From Peromyscus leucopus (Eukaryota; Chordata; Mammalia; Rodentia; Cricetidae): a stretch of 64,000 nucleotides of DNA. The notes under the pieces were generated by a model. It searched no databases. It worked only from the letters and a program-made list of their open reading frames with translations, and was not told the origin of the DNA. Where the stretch lies: NCBI RefSeq assembly GCF_004664715.2, contig NC_051071.1:706001-770000 (forward strand). Direction: 5' to 3'. This document shows positions 22,600-33,249 of the stretch, in pieces (position 1 is the stretch's first letter; the number at the start of each line of letters is the position of its first letter). Made by a program: the position numbers and the translations under genes.

Positions 22600-23640
22600 T
22601 AATAGTAAAACTATAACAATTTGGGGGCCCATAGTAAACTCCAAACATCTGTATCCAGCAGCATAAAGGAACAGGAAGGAAAAAATGGCTAGGAGAAGAG
22701 CCTTGTTGATCATTGATTATGGCTGTGGGTGAACCCTCCACTGGCTTTCCCTCTGGATGTGAAGAAGCAGTTTCCACAAGTCTTGGGTACCAAGTGTGAG
22801 CCCCACAGCAATGGTATTGATCTCATGGACACCAAGATGGATGTGACTGAGACTGCACCTCTTTGCCTGGGCACACAGAGATAGAGACGGGGCTGTCCTC
22901 GGCTGTGCCTCCATCCATTGCACTTTATGGGCTTGGAGATTGACTCCGGTCCCGAGCAAGGCTGGGAGCTTGAGTGCAGTCCTGCAGCATCGAACTCTTC
23001 TTTCACACTACTCCTTAACCTGGATGTTCTTACCGCTGCTCTTAAGGTCTTTCTACAGACAGCTTTTCCTGGGAGGACACCCCAAGTACTCTTTAGAACA
23101 AGTTGGGGTGTTAGCATTCTGTTCCTGGAGTTGAAAAGCCAAATGAGGCATTCCCCTGCCTTGGTTCTCTGCCTCCATCCTTCACCTGGCTCCTTCCCTA
23201 ACTCAGCTTCAGCTTTGCCAGAGGCTGCCAGCATGAAAAAGCTTACCACCTGTGAAAGGAGGAACCCAGGGTATGTATGTGGGAACCCAGGAAAACACCC
23301 AACTCCGCTACCCAGGTTGGAGCTCCGGGGAGGAGGCGACGGCTGGGCTGACTCCTGAGCACCAAGCGGGAGCCACCTGCAGGGCAAGGAAGAGGCAGGT
23401 GGGGTCTTCAGCAGGGTGGCCTCCAGGCCTCTGCCTTGCTGGAGGAGGGGTGAGGAGAGCAGGATGAGGACAAAGAGACCAAGACCAGGTAGCTGTGGCC
23501 ACCCAAAAGAGATAGCACTTGGGCCAGGCCTAAGCAGGAGCAGACCCAGGGACCTGAAGGTAGAACCCGGAACTGTGCCAAAATAAATTCTCAGATGTCG
23601 GGGGGATGAAAGTGGCAGCAAGTGCTAGGATGAGGTGTGA
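22600..23640. other. Unique DNA carrying the longest open frame of the window
   Basis: A 303-codon minus-strand frame (22710-23621) is present, but it opens at a TTG. Its composition (Pro/Ser/Leu/Gly rich) is typical of random GC-rich sequence and I recognise no domain. I treat it as a chance frame. Confidence 0.35.
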
Positions 23641-23649
23641 GAAGCCAAG

Positions 23650-23731
23650 AACAGGCCTCACTAGGCCCAGGCCTAAGCTGTGGCACACAGAACAGGCCTC
23701 ACTAGGCCCAGGCCTAAGCTGTGGCACACAG
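23650..23731 (+). repeat. Perfect 41-bp tandem duplication
   Basis: Two identical 41-base units (23650-23690 and 23691-23731), starting aacaggcctcactaggccca, lie head to tail without a mismatch. Confidence 0.95.
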
Positions 23732-23779
23732 AAGCCAAAGAGGTGGTAATCCGGGCTCTCCAGAGAAATCAACTGATAG

Positions 23780-24556
23780 ATACAGATGGGTGAGTGGGTG
23801 GATGGTGGAAAAGGTGGCTTGGTGGGTGAGTGGATGAATAGAAGGGTGTGTGGGAGGGTGGGCAGATGGCAGATGGGTGCGTAGATAGGGGGGTGGATGA
23901 GAGGGTGGATGATGGGTGGGTGGTAGAAGGAAGGGCAGATGGGTGAGTAGATGGATAGATAAATGAATGGGTGGTGGAATGGTGGATGAATATCTGGCCA
24001 AATGGATGATAGGTGAAAGAATAGATGGATAGAAGGGTGATTGGTTAGATAGCTAGGTGGATGGATAGCTGGATGGATGGGTGGTAGAAGGATGGATGGA
24101 TGGGTGAATGGTTAGTGTAATCAGCCATTTCTCTCCTGCCTGCCTGTTTCCAGATACCTGGCAGCTGCTTCCCAAATAATTGACTCAGAGGCTTAATATT
24201 ACTTATAAATGCTCTGCTGATAGTTCGGGCTTGTTACTAGCTAACTCTTACACTTAAATTAACCCATGTTTCTATTTATGCTTTGCCATGTGGCTCATGA
24301 CTTGTTACTTCATTTTCTACACATTCTGCATGCCCAGTGGCTGACTTGTGTCTCCCTCGACTCTCCGGAATCCTCCCTTCTTCCTCCCATCATTCTCTCT
24401 GCATCAGGCTGTCTCACTCAATCTCTTCTTGCCCTGCTATCAGCCAGCCAATCAGTTTTTTTTTTATGAACAATGAGCATAATCCACAGCAGATTAGATA
24501 GCTGGGTGGATGGATGATGGATGGATGGGTGGATAGTGGAAGGATGGATGGATGGG
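23780..24556 (+). repeat. (GGAT)/(GGTG)-type minisatellite, interrupted
   Basis: Degenerate gatggatgggtg units run from 23780 to 24115 and resume from 24498 to about 24556. An LTR of 376 bp separates the two parts. Confidence 0.85.
24116..24491 (-). mobile_element. Solo ERV LTR (ERVK-like), 376 bp, inside the minisatellite
   Basis: On the plus strand it begins TGTAATCAGCC and ends ATCCACAGCA. Flanks are ggttag (24110-24115) and gattag (24492-24497), a 6-bp duplication with one mismatch, as expected for an ERVK-type integrase. Internal blocks such as aacccatgtttctatttatg and gccatgtggctcatgac match a rodent LTR I recall in the opposite orientation, so it is given minus strand. Confidence 0.65.
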
Positions 24557-24849
24557 TTCAGTGTGTTTGCCCAAGTAAGGGGGCTGAGTAAAGAGAGGGA
24601 TCAGGGAAGAAGAACCCAATGACAAGGATGAGAGAGGGTCAGAACAGAAGGGGAAATGGGAGCCTACTGGGAACTGCTGAGACAGCAAGTCAGATAAACG
24701 TGGAAATGTGTCCACTCTGCAGAGCCACACAGGGTTCCCAGGGTATGATAAAGCAATTGAGCTGGGTAGAGCAGACAGCAGATGAGTGGCCCTCAGGTGA
24801 ATGGGAGATGTGCAAGTACCACAGTGTGTGTGGATGGCTCTTTTTTTTT

Positions 24850-25742
24850 CTATTATCAGCTTGATACAGTACAAATTCTTATCCTAATAGTGAAATGTTT
24901 CACTGAGCCTTGCCCAGTGATTGAGTAAAACCAAAACTTATTCTAAGCCACAGTCGTCCTAGGGTCCCCCCAGTTATGTAGCCTCCCTGGTTCTGTGGGT
25001 TGCAGTCTGATTGTTGTTTGCTTTATATCTAGTGTCCACTTATGAGTGAGTACATACCACTGGATTTGGGTTACCTCACTCAGGATGATATTTTCTAGTT
25101 CCATCCATTTGCCTGCAAATTTCATGCTGTCATTGTTTTTCTCTGCTGAGTAGTAAGTGCTCCATTGTGTATATGTACCACATTTTCTTAATCCATTCTT
25201 CAGTTGTCAGGCATCTAGGTTGTTTCCAGGTTCTGGCTATTACAAATACTGCTGCTATGAACATAGCTGAGCATGTATCTTTGTGGTATGATTGAGCATT
25301 CCTTAGGTATATGCCCAAAAGTGGTATGGCTGGGTCTTGAGGTAGATTGATTGAAAATTGATTCCCAATTTTCTGAGAAACCACCATACTGATTTCCTCA
25401 GTGGTTGTACAAGCTTACATTCCCACCAACAGTGGAGGAGTGTTCCCTTTGCTCCACATCCTCTCCAACATTGACTGTCATTGGTGTTTTTGATCATAGC
25501 CATTCTGACAGGTGTAAGGTGGTATCTCAGCGTTGTTTTGATTTGCATTTCTCTGATGACTAAGGATGTTGAGCATTTCTTTAAATGTCTTTCAGCCCTT
25601 TGAGATTCTTCCATTGAGAACTCCTCGTTTAGCTCTTTAGCCCATTTTTTTTCAATTGGATTGTTCAGTATTTTGATGTCTAGTTTCTTGAGTTCTTTAT
25701 ATACTTTGGAGATCAGTCCTCTGTCAGATGTGGGGTTGGAGC
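24850..25742 (-). mobile_element. L1 3' fragment (ORF2 C-terminus), antisense, decayed
   Basis: On the minus strand three broken frames give L1 ORF2 C-terminal signatures in order: [24 protein letters not shown] text (near 25500), [20 protein letters not shown] followed by TWKQPRCLTTEEWIKKMWYI (25130-25387), and KFAGKWMELENIILSEVTQ (24943-25125). The breaks between 25614, 25303, 25130 and 24943 are frameshifts or stops, so it is dead. It is truncated at both ends and has a short T-run on its left (24840-24850). Confidence 0.9.
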
Positions 25743-26660
25743 ATGGAGTCCCTGGCAGACAGACATCCCAGCTGGACAGGCTGTGGTCTCAGATTGTTTC
25801 AGGCTTTGTTTTCATATGCAGAAATCAGAACACTTGATTTTTCCCTGGCAAGACATTTGGCATTATCATGGAGCCACATGTGGCTTGGCTAGAATCTGTG
25901 AAAGAAATCCTGTTGGAGATGATCCAGTGGTGTCACTAAGGGAGACTGACCTTGTTCATAGCCTTGGGGAAACTATGGGGCAGGTGGATTCCTCACCAGG
26001 ACATCATAGTATGACAGGAGAAGTAGCTGGGCCTCTGAAGCCTGGAGTGAGATCTGCAAGAAAAGGCTTAGGGTCAGCTTCCCTGTGTTCCACAACACAC
26101 ATTCTCTGAGACCCGTTCTCTATATGAAAGAGGGATGTCATTGGTGTCAGCCTGTGATGGGTGGTAAGTGATCATAGGCTTGCATTGCTCAGTGACACCA
26201 AGTCCAGGCTCAATTCAGACAGGTCTTTCTGAGATCCCAGGACAAGAGCTGATCTCTCTACCAGGGACAGCCATCTTCTAAGATGCCCCCGAGCTGTGTG
26301 TCCTCGTCATCATTGAACAGGTATACCAACGGTAAGTGCGACATGTGTCTGGCAGAGTCCAGGGGATTCTGAGCTTGGGGACCTGGCTTTGGTGACCTTG
26401 TTTAGTTCTCTCTTTGTTCCTCCTGCCCCAGAAGCCTGTGCACCTGACTATCCCTTCCCAGGCAACAGCCACAGTTCTGGAGGGATCACAGAGTTCCTTG
26501 TGGAGTCTGAGACTGGACACCTCATATGTTGGGTTGAGTTATGCGTCCCACAAAGATGAGTCCTAGCTCCTCCCTCCCGCACTGGCCTCTTCTCCTTCTG
26601 CTTTGTAGAGGGGCAACATTTCTTAGTACAAGTTGACCTCGTTCTACCTGCTCAAAGCCT
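25743..26660. other. Unassigned DNA between L1 and URR1
   Basis: No SINE is present. A 108-codon plus-strand frame at 25783-26109 has plausible composition but no recognised domain. The sequence may be an old unclassified repeat or unique DNA. Confidence 0.35.
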
Positions 26661-26665
26661 TAGAG

Positions 26666-26885
26666 CAGTGGTTCTCAACCTTCCTAACGCTGCAACCCTT
26701 TATACAGTTCCTCATGTTGTGGTGACCCCCAACCATAAAATTACTATCAATGTTATTCCATAACTGCAATTTTGCTATTGTTATGAATCGCAATGTAAAT
26801 ATCTGTGTTTTCCAATGGACTCTTCCCTGTGAAACAGTTGTTGGACACCCGATGAGTCGTGACTCACAGGTTGAGAAACACTGCC
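26666..26885 (+). mobile_element. URR1-type hAT-Charlie non-autonomous transposon
   Basis: It opens cagtggttctcaaccttcc and closes caggttgagaaacactg, the inverted ends of the MER1/Charlie group. Internal cctcatgttgtggtgacccc and gttatgaatcgcaatgtaaa match rodent URR1. Confidence 0.85.
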
Positions 26886-27261
26886 TTAGAGACTCTGCAG
26901 TGCTTCAGGGTAAGTGTTGGCCTGGAGGTGAGCCCTCCGCCTGCGGGTTGTACCAGGGTTCAATGTAGACACACTTTCTGGGCTACCTGTAATCTCCTCT
27001 TTCATAGCCTAGTGTCTCTTCTCTGCCTCCATGATTCAGGCCTGGACCACAGTTAGCTCCTCACAGAGCATGGCCTGTGTGTCCCATTCCATGATCGCCT
27101 CTCAACAGGAAGTGAGCTATCGCATGCTGGCACGACTGTGCACTGAGTTGTGTCTGACTCGGGCCTCCCCAAAGCTCACACACTGGGAGTCTAGCTCTCA
27201 GACCCTCAACATGTCATTAGTTATTTCTCTCGTTGCCGTGACAAGACTAGCTGACCAAAGC

Positions 27262-27790
27262 CACCTACAGGCCAGGGAGATGATTCTGTCGACAAAGGGC
27301 TCGCCTCACAAGATGAGGAGCTGAGTTCAGACCTCCAGAATCCATGGGAAAAGCTGGTTATGGTGGTGCATGCTGAGAATGCCAGCGATGGTGTGATGAG
27401 AGATGGAGACAGGTGGATCCCTGGAAGCTCATGGACCAGGATGATGTAGCAAGGTTCTAGCGCAATGGTTTTTAACCTGTGGGTTGTGACCCCTTTGGGG
27501 ATCAGCTGACCCTTTCACAGGAGTCACCTAAGATCATTAGAAAGCAGATTTCTACATTAAGGTTTGTAACAGCAACATTACAGTTATAAAGTAGCAGCAA
27601 GAGCAATTTTATGGTTGGGTCACCACAACATGAGGAACTGTATTAAAAGGTCACAGCATCTGGAAGGCTGAGAATCACTGCTCTAGGATGATGAGATATT
27701 GTCTGAAGAGAAGGAAGATACCCTAAGACTGACACCTGAGGTTGTCCTCTGACCTCCAGATGCACATGTTGTTCATCCACCCGCACCTAC
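27262..27790 (+). repeat. Composite SINE (B4-like) split by URR1
   Basis: The left part has ggccagggagatgattctgt, aagctggttatggtggtgca and gagacaggtggatccctgg. The right part has cctgaggttgtcctctgacc. This combines a tRNA-type head with B1-like sequence. The URR1 at 27464-27685 lies between the two parts. Confidence 0.55.
27464..27685 (-). mobile_element. URR1-type hAT-Charlie element, antisense
   Basis: It reads gcaatggtttttaacctgtg, ggttgtgacccctttgggg, ggttgggtcaccacaaca and gctgagaatcactgctc on the plus strand, the reverse complement of the copy at 26666. The two elements are inverted relative to one another about 580 bases apart. Confidence 0.85.
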
Positions 27791-28227
27791 CCCCAAACAG
27801 CAATTTGGCAGGTTTATTGTGGTTCCCCGTTCAAGGGATACAATCCATCATGGTAGAAAGGCATGGAGTAAGAGCTCAAGGCAACTGGCCACACTGTGTC
27901 CACCACCAGGAGGCAGAGAGAAATGGCTGATGGTCCTCAGCTCCCTCGCTTCTTGTCTATTCAGTCCAGCACTGCTCATGGCACTGCCCACATCCAGGGT
28001 GGTGCTTGCCACCTCAGTCATACTACTATAAACTCCCTCTCATGCACAGGGGCTGAGGTGGCTTTGGACTCTCTCAAGCTGACAATCCGTATCAGCCATC
28101 ACAACACGTGACAAAGTTGTTGAGGATGTCAAAGTTAAGGTAACTAGGATGGGCCAGCACCCAGCACATCTGGATCCTTACGAGAAGGGGATATGTGGGT
28201 GGAGACTCACCGAGGAAGAGCAAAGCA

Positions 28228-28369
28228 AGAAGAAGAAGAAGAGGAGAGGAGGAGGAGGAGGAGGAGGAGGAGGAGGAGGAGGAGGAGGAGGAGGAGGAGG
28301 AAGAAGAAGAAGAAGAAGAAGAAGAAGAAGAAGAAGAAGAAGAAGAAGAAGAAGAAGAAGAAGAAGAAG
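28228..28369 (+). repeat. (GGA)n-(GAA)n triplet tract
   Basis: About 18 GGA units pass abruptly to about 24 GAA units, all purine on the plus strand. The long polyglutamate, polyarginine, polylysine and polyleucine frames here are artefacts of the repeat. Confidence 0.95.
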
Positions 28370-28883
28370 GGGTGCTCCTGATATGCCAAAGGAAGGGGCC
28401 CAGAACAAAGTAGCCTCAGAAATGGCAACCCTCTGGCCACCCTGGCCTTGAGCTTCCATCTTCTTCGTTTGGGAGAAGACACATTTCTGAGGGGCTCAAA
28501 CCACCTTCCACACTGCTCGTGGGATCTGTTACGCAGCCCTCACTGGCTAGTTCATCCAGTGCCCCCTCCCACATGCTTCTAACTCTTCCTCTGCTTCTGC
28601 CACATGAGTCCAGTTCATCCAGTGGCTAGCAGCTGGGGGCCTCCTGTGTGTTATTTCTCAAAAGTAACCTTATGCTCTGTGTCTTTCCGACTCTCTGATC
28701 AACCACGTGCCATGATTACTCAGTGATGGAAGACACATTGTTGCATCGACACATCCCTTCACATCAGCAGCAATGGGAAATAGGAACAGTCTGGGCCGAA
28801 GGCCATCCTTTCTGCATCCTTCCCTTGTTCCGTTCTGCAGGAAGAACTCAGGTGACTGGGCAGCTGTCTGGTATGGTGACTGC

Positions 28884-29044
28884 TTTTTTGTTTGTTTTGT
28901 TTTTCAAGACAGGGTTTCACTGTGTAGCCTCGGCTGTCCTAGAACTTGCTGTGTAGACCAGGACAGCCCCAGACTCACAGAAATCCACCTGCCTCTGCTT
29001 CCTGAGTGCTGGGATTAAAAGTGTGCATCACCACCTCCCGGCTG
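28884..29044 (-). repeat. B1 SINE, antisense
   Basis: ttttgtttgttttgtttttc, gacagggtttcactgtgtag, gctgggattaaaagtgtgc and cacctcccggct. Confidence 0.85.
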
Positions 29045-29970
29045 TGGAGGATGCCTTTGAGAGAGAAGTGAGTTAGCTGCTGGCCTCTTGCCTGGTTTCC
29101 CATGGCAAGGCTTTAAATTATTGAGTGGTTGGAAAGGCCCACAATGACATCCTATTTCATTTGTTTGTCTCCTGGGCTGTGAAGCAGATCAATGCTTCAG
29201 CTCCGTGTGGGGGCCACAGCTCAGGCTGGTCCTCCCACTGGAGAGCAAGTCTCCCTCTGCCATGGCTCTCCCACAGGCGGGAACTCAGCACTGCTGCATT
29301 TCCTGACCCCCACTTTTCTAGACCAGGTCCCAGGTGAGCCTGGCTGCCTTGTGGTACCCTCCCCAGAATCACGTTAAGGGAAACTTCCTCAGACCCAGGG
29401 AGAGGGACAGGAGGCTAGAAGGGGCTGGGCAGGTCTGGCCCTTTTCTTTTATGTAGTGTGGTGTCGATGTGGGGAACTCATTGACCCCACAGTTCAGTGG
29501 CCCCCTTTCCTCTGGGCTAGAGACCCCAGGGGTCTCTAGAGACCAGGAGGTGCATCGTGGACACTAAGATGAGGAAGGCTTAACGTCACCTGGCAGTTCT
29601 GATGCTGGTGATGGAATCGGGCAGGAGATGGAAGTTGAGGCTCTGGAGTGACCTGGCAGTGATTGGCAAGGCCCTGGGCATGGAGGGCACTGACCTAGCA
29701 GGGCTCAAGAGAGGCTGCTACAGGGAGGAAGCTTAACTAGAGCCCATAGGGTTAGCCTGTGCTTTCCAGAAGAGTGGGCATTCCTGTGAGCCAGAGGGGA
29801 GCATAAGGCATGGTCCGGTGGGACAGAACTCCTGTTTTGACCATTTACTTCATGTATGGCTCTTAGATTCTTATGTCCTGTGTAGGCAATGACAGATTCA
29901 GGAGGGCACAGCACCAATGACCCATGGTTCCCTCTTCCCAAAAAGGTCTAGGTACATTCTAACAGTACAC
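29045..29970. other. Unique DNA, no recognised gene
   Basis: Short frames only. Neither splice-bounded exons nor repeats are evident. Confidence 0.35.
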
Positions 29971-29974
29971 TTAG

Positions 29975-30075
29975 TAATAGTGAATGCCTCAGTTTCTCCA
30001 TCTCTAAAATGGTAGTGGTGACAACGGTTATGATAGGACCCTTGAGACAATTCATCTAAACCATAGGGCTTGACA
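29975..30075 (+). repeat. MIR SINE
   Basis: atgcctcagtttctccatct and ctaaaatggtagtggtgac, with a further match to the 3' half (gacccttgagacaattcatc), give a sense MIR. Confidence 0.65.
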
Positions 30076-30869
30076 CAGAGGCACAGCAGCCCTGGCTGTG
30101 ACTTCCTTGCCTGGCTTGACCCCTCAGGTACAGTTTCACACCCATCCTCTCCATTCTACACCCTCAGCCAAGCCCCGTGTGAGGTCTGTCCAACTCTGGC
30201 TGCCACTGGGGCCCCTCTGGTCTGTCTCACTCTCCACACATCTGACATCACCCTACCTGCTGTCTCCATGAGGCTGACACTTGGGGCTCCACCTGTTACC
30301 TTTTATATTTCTGGGGACCTCGTGTCCAAAAAAGGAGGTGGATACTTTCAAAACAAATGCTCTTCATTTTGAAGCAAAGCAAAGGCCATGCAGCATGGCA
30401 GAGCCTTGGTCTTGTCCTCTGGGCACTGATGGAAAAAGAAAAAGCCCTCATCATAGCCACAGCCCATGTGTCTCTGGAAGCCTCATAAGCCCCAACTATG
30501 AAGAAGCTTCCTTCAAGACATGGCAGGACAGGCTGAGCTCGTCAGGTGCACTGCTGGATCCAGATGTAAGCATCAACTTCACTTGGTTCCCTCATCTTTT
30601 ATCTTCACACTTCCAGGAACACACTCAAGTTTATAACCTGTTGCTCAAGAGAAAGCCGTGACTGGTCCTGACACTCAGAACCAACGAGGCCACAGGTCAG
30701 GAGCTGTCTATTTCTCCTGTGCCTCGTCCCCCAGTAACCTACACCCATAGCCAATGGTTAGGTTACTCTCCTAAGGGTAGAAGTGACATAGCACCCTTGG
30801 ATGTCCCTATGGCCCACTGAGGGCTGTGACAATTCTGTCCTGTCTCCTGTGCACCCTGCCGCCTTCTTT

Positions 30870-31029
30870 TTTTTTTTTTTTTCTTTCCGAGACAGGGTTT
30901 CTCTGTGTAGCTTTGCGCCTTTTCCTGGAACTCACTTGGTAGCCCAGGCTGGCCTCGAACTCACAGAGATCTGCCTGCCTCTGCCTCCCGAGTGCTGGGA
31001 CTAAAGGCGTGCGCCACCACCGCCCGGCC
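30870..31029 (-). repeat. Young B1 SINE with 16-bp target-site duplication
   Basis: A poly-T leads into gagacagggtttctctgtgt and gctttgcgccttttcctgg. The element is flanked by ccctgccgccttcttt at 30854-30869 and 31032-31047, a perfect 16-base duplication, so the insertion is recent. Confidence 0.95.
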
Positions 31030-31414
31030 ATCCCTGCCGCCTTCTTTACTGGCTTCGGGCATGACTTTGAGTGGTCTATCAGCTCCAACATCTAGGCCTG
31101 ATAACACAAGAGATCTCCCCAGAGCCCAGGCTCCAAGTTAGGAGAACACTGGGTCAGAACACAGGGGGAATGTGGATGCTCTTGTCTTTAAATGTTTTCT
31201 AATCCCAAAGAAGACAGATCTTGTAAGAGGCAGCAGTGTCCAGACAGATCCTCGCTGAAAGGGCACAGACCATGATGCATCCTGAAGCTGCCAGCAGACC
31301 CAGGAGTTGGGCCACACCCATCCTTCCCCTGGTGCCCTGGTGCCTAGAAAAGCTCTCCTCCCTCAAGGGTTTTCCAGAAAGAGAGCCTAGCCAAGTTGAA
31401 TGTCCTCTCTTAGG

Positions 31415-31690
31415 TCATATTCTGTTGCTGTGACAACACACCTGAGCCAGGGAGGTTATTAAAAACAGAGGTCTGTTTGGCTCATGGGTCTGGAGGCTGG
31501 ATATTCAAGAATGTGTCTCCCACATCTGATGTGCATCTGCCCCCAGTCTCAGTGGTCAGTGACAGGGCTGGGTTCTGCCTGTTAAGGATGCTGAGCGCTT
31601 CCTGTGTCCTCTTGAAGCCTCTGGCGCCCTCTCCAGGCAGGTAGCTCAAACAGCAGCAGTAGGACTTACCAACAGTGAATCATGGGACTT
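31415..31690 (-). repeat. Old MaLR-like LTR fragment, antisense
   Basis: tcatattctgttgctgtgac, gtctgtttggctcatgggtc and tggaggctggatattcaag match the inverted 3' end of MaLR LTRs of the MLT/MST/ORR1 type. It is heavily diverged. Confidence 0.45.
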
Positions 31691-31799
31691 GATTTTCCCT
31701 AGTCATTGTTGACCGAAATCATGAATGGATCCCTGTGAGACTGGGCCATTCTTTGAGGGGGTGATGGCCCACATCTACCCCTTGGTCAAAACCACTGTC

Positions 31800-31990
31800 A
31801 TCTTGACTATTGTTTATTTAGCATTGGCTCTAGGCTAGCAGCTTTGAGCAGTTTTCCTTGTATTACCAATTTAACCCAAGGGCAGTCAGTCATTGTGACT
31901 GGAAAGGTGAGGAAACCGAGGCACCGAGAGAAAGCAAGTGGCTGAGGTCACCCTTGGGTTACAGCCCTGCAGACTCAGAAGTCTAGATGT
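31800..31990 (-). repeat. MIR SINE, antisense
   Basis: gactattgtttatttagcat near the left and ggtgaggaaaccgaggcacc, then gtggctgaggtcaccc, near the right match both halves of MIR in reverse. Confidence 0.65.
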
Positions 31991-32419
31991 AATCTATTCA
32001 AATAAACTGATTTGATACAAGTCAAATCCAGCCCGGCAGGGTTCTGTGCAAGGATAAGTTTCAGCTGGTTCAGCCCTACCTTGGTTATCAACTTCATGGG
32101 TGATTTGGTTTTCTGGGCATGAGATCCCAGAGTTAGTCCTGCTCTTTGTGGGGAGGAATTTCTGCTCTTGCCTCAGTACTACTTCGAACAGCCCTGACCC
32201 GGGCTAAACGCCCCTGGCCTGTGCCTCTCCATGCTTGCCTGGTCCTACATGCTCCCACTCTGGGCCCTGCGCATCCGTGCTCTCTCCTCTCTCTAGCCTG
32301 TCTCCTCTCAGCCTCTTGTGCCCACCTGTTGTCACCACCGGCGCACGGCAGAATCCACCTGCGCCTCCCTATGCAGACTCTCCTTTCAGTCTGTGTTTCC
32401 ACGCCCTGCACTGGACGCC

Positions 32420-32427
32420 TGACGTCA
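32420..32427. promoter_or_regulatory. CRE palindrome (TGACGTCA)
   Basis: A full consensus CREB/ATF site, TGACGTCA, sits in the 5' part of the CpG island, about 820 bases upstream of the candidate start codon. Confidence 0.6.
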
Positions 32428-32908
32428 CAAGGGGATCGGTCACCGTGTGGGCAGGATGGCGAGAGGGCAGGACGTGCCAGCGTCTCCTCAGTGTGCACCG
32501 CCCAGCGTCAGCCGAGCCGTAAGACCGACGCCTGGCGCGTAAGGCGAGGTGGCCAACAGCTTAGCCCTGAAGTCCGGACACCTGCGCCGGGATCCCAACC
32601 CGTTAGGACCTCGCCCTGGGTGTGTGTGCCATTTAAAGACTGCTCCTGGTCTGCTTCCCCTCCTCTATCCACCCCCTCCCCGTCCCGCCTCAGTTTCCCC
32701 CTTTCTGTGCACTTGGAAGGGAAGATCTGGTTCCGAGGCCTCCCATCACTCCAGGAGAGTTACTCCAAGATCGCTTTTCCCTGCTCCTCCTCTCCGCGAT
32801 CCCGATACTGAGACGAGCCACAGTCCCCCTGGTCTCGCTTAGATTGTGTTGACAGCTCTGCAGAGCTCCAGAAGCAGGTGCGGGAGGGCACCTGAGCTGC
32901 CTCCAGCC

Positions 32909-32920
32909 TGCGCCTGCGCG
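32909..32920. promoter_or_regulatory. NRF1-like site
   Basis: tgcgcctgcgcg matches the GCGC-N2-GCGC type NRF1 motif with one deviation from GCGCATGCGC. It lies within the core promoter. Confidence 0.5.
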
Positions 32921-32929
32921 CACCGCACA

Positions 32930-32951
32930 GCCTGCTGGGATTTGTAGTCCT
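32930..32951 (-). promoter_or_regulatory. ZNF143/THAP11-like site 1
   Basis: On the minus strand the sequence contains gactacaaatcccagcagg, a close match to the ACTACAATTCCCAGC-type ZNF143 (Staf) element found near many housekeeping start sites. Confidence 0.65.
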
Positions 32952-32998
32952 CACGTCCAACTGCGGTGGCACGCAGGCGGGCTGAGGGGGCGCGGCGC

Positions 32999-33019
32999 CT
33001 ACACTTCCCAGGGTGCGAC
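32999..33019 (+). promoter_or_regulatory. ZNF143/THAP11-like site 2
   Basis: ctacacttcccagggtgcga on the plus strand matches the same element in the opposite orientation, about 50 bases downstream of site 1. Confidence 0.55.
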
Positions 33020-33036
33020 CCTCCCGGGGCTCGACA

Positions 33037-33088
33037 AGGGGCGGGGCCTAGCTGAGGGGCGGGGCGGGGCGAGGGGGCGGGGCGGGAG
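33037..33088 (+). promoter_or_regulatory. SP1/KLF GC-box cluster
   Basis: Four or more ggggcggggc-type boxes (about 33039, 33057, 33062, 33075) lie immediately upstream of the inferred start of transcription. Confidence 0.75.
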
Positions 33089-33104
33089 CCCCGAGCTGCG
33101 GTGG

Positions 33105-33249
33105 CGCTGCGGGCAGAGGGTACTGTGCTTCGAGCGTCTGGCCGCGGGCGCACGGAGGATCGTGCGAGCGCCGCACCTGCGGGCCCGGTTGTCGGGCTGT
33201 CGCAGCGCGGGGACCGCCCTACTAGGAGCTGTCGCTGACATGAGTGCAG
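33105..33249 (+). other. Inferred first exon (5' UTR plus first codons)
   Basis: The start is placed only approximately, just downstream of the GC boxes. The exon contains no ATG before 33240. It ends at 33249, followed by gtgagtgc, a strong U1 donor match. I do not recognise the gene. Antisense frames across this region are GC-rich chance frames. Confidence 0.5.
33240..33249 (+). CDS. First 10 coding bases of an unidentified gene (Met-Ser-Ala-)
   Basis: The first ATG in the exon (context gctgacATGAg) opens Met-Ser-Ala and one base of the next codon (G) before the donor CAG|GTGAGT at 33250. Intron 1 is therefore phase 1, and the fourth residue must be Val, Ala, Asp, Glu or Gly. Many proteins begin this way and I cannot name it from this. 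An alternative is that the ATG is not used and the exon is entirely 5' UTR. Confidence 0.45.

Noticed and set aside
22710..23621. 303-codon minus-strand open frame
   Set aside because: It opens at TTG, no in-frame ATG near the start, no recognised domain, composition as expected of GC-rich random sequence. No exon boundaries or polyadenylation context support it.
28178..28482. Long open frames of polyglutamate, polyarginine, polylysine, polyleucine and polyproline on both strands
   Set aside because: They are read-throughs of the GGA/GAA triplet repeat in every frame, not genes.
31618..31640. CTCF-like ggcgccctctccagg
   Set aside because: Two core positions deviate, so it is much weaker than the sites at 20.0 and 22.17 kb.
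32146..32811. 221-codon plus-strand frame at the edge of the CpG island
   Set aside because: It opens at TTG, its composition is Ser/Pro/Leu-rich, and CpG islands commonly hold long chance frames because stop codons are AT-rich.
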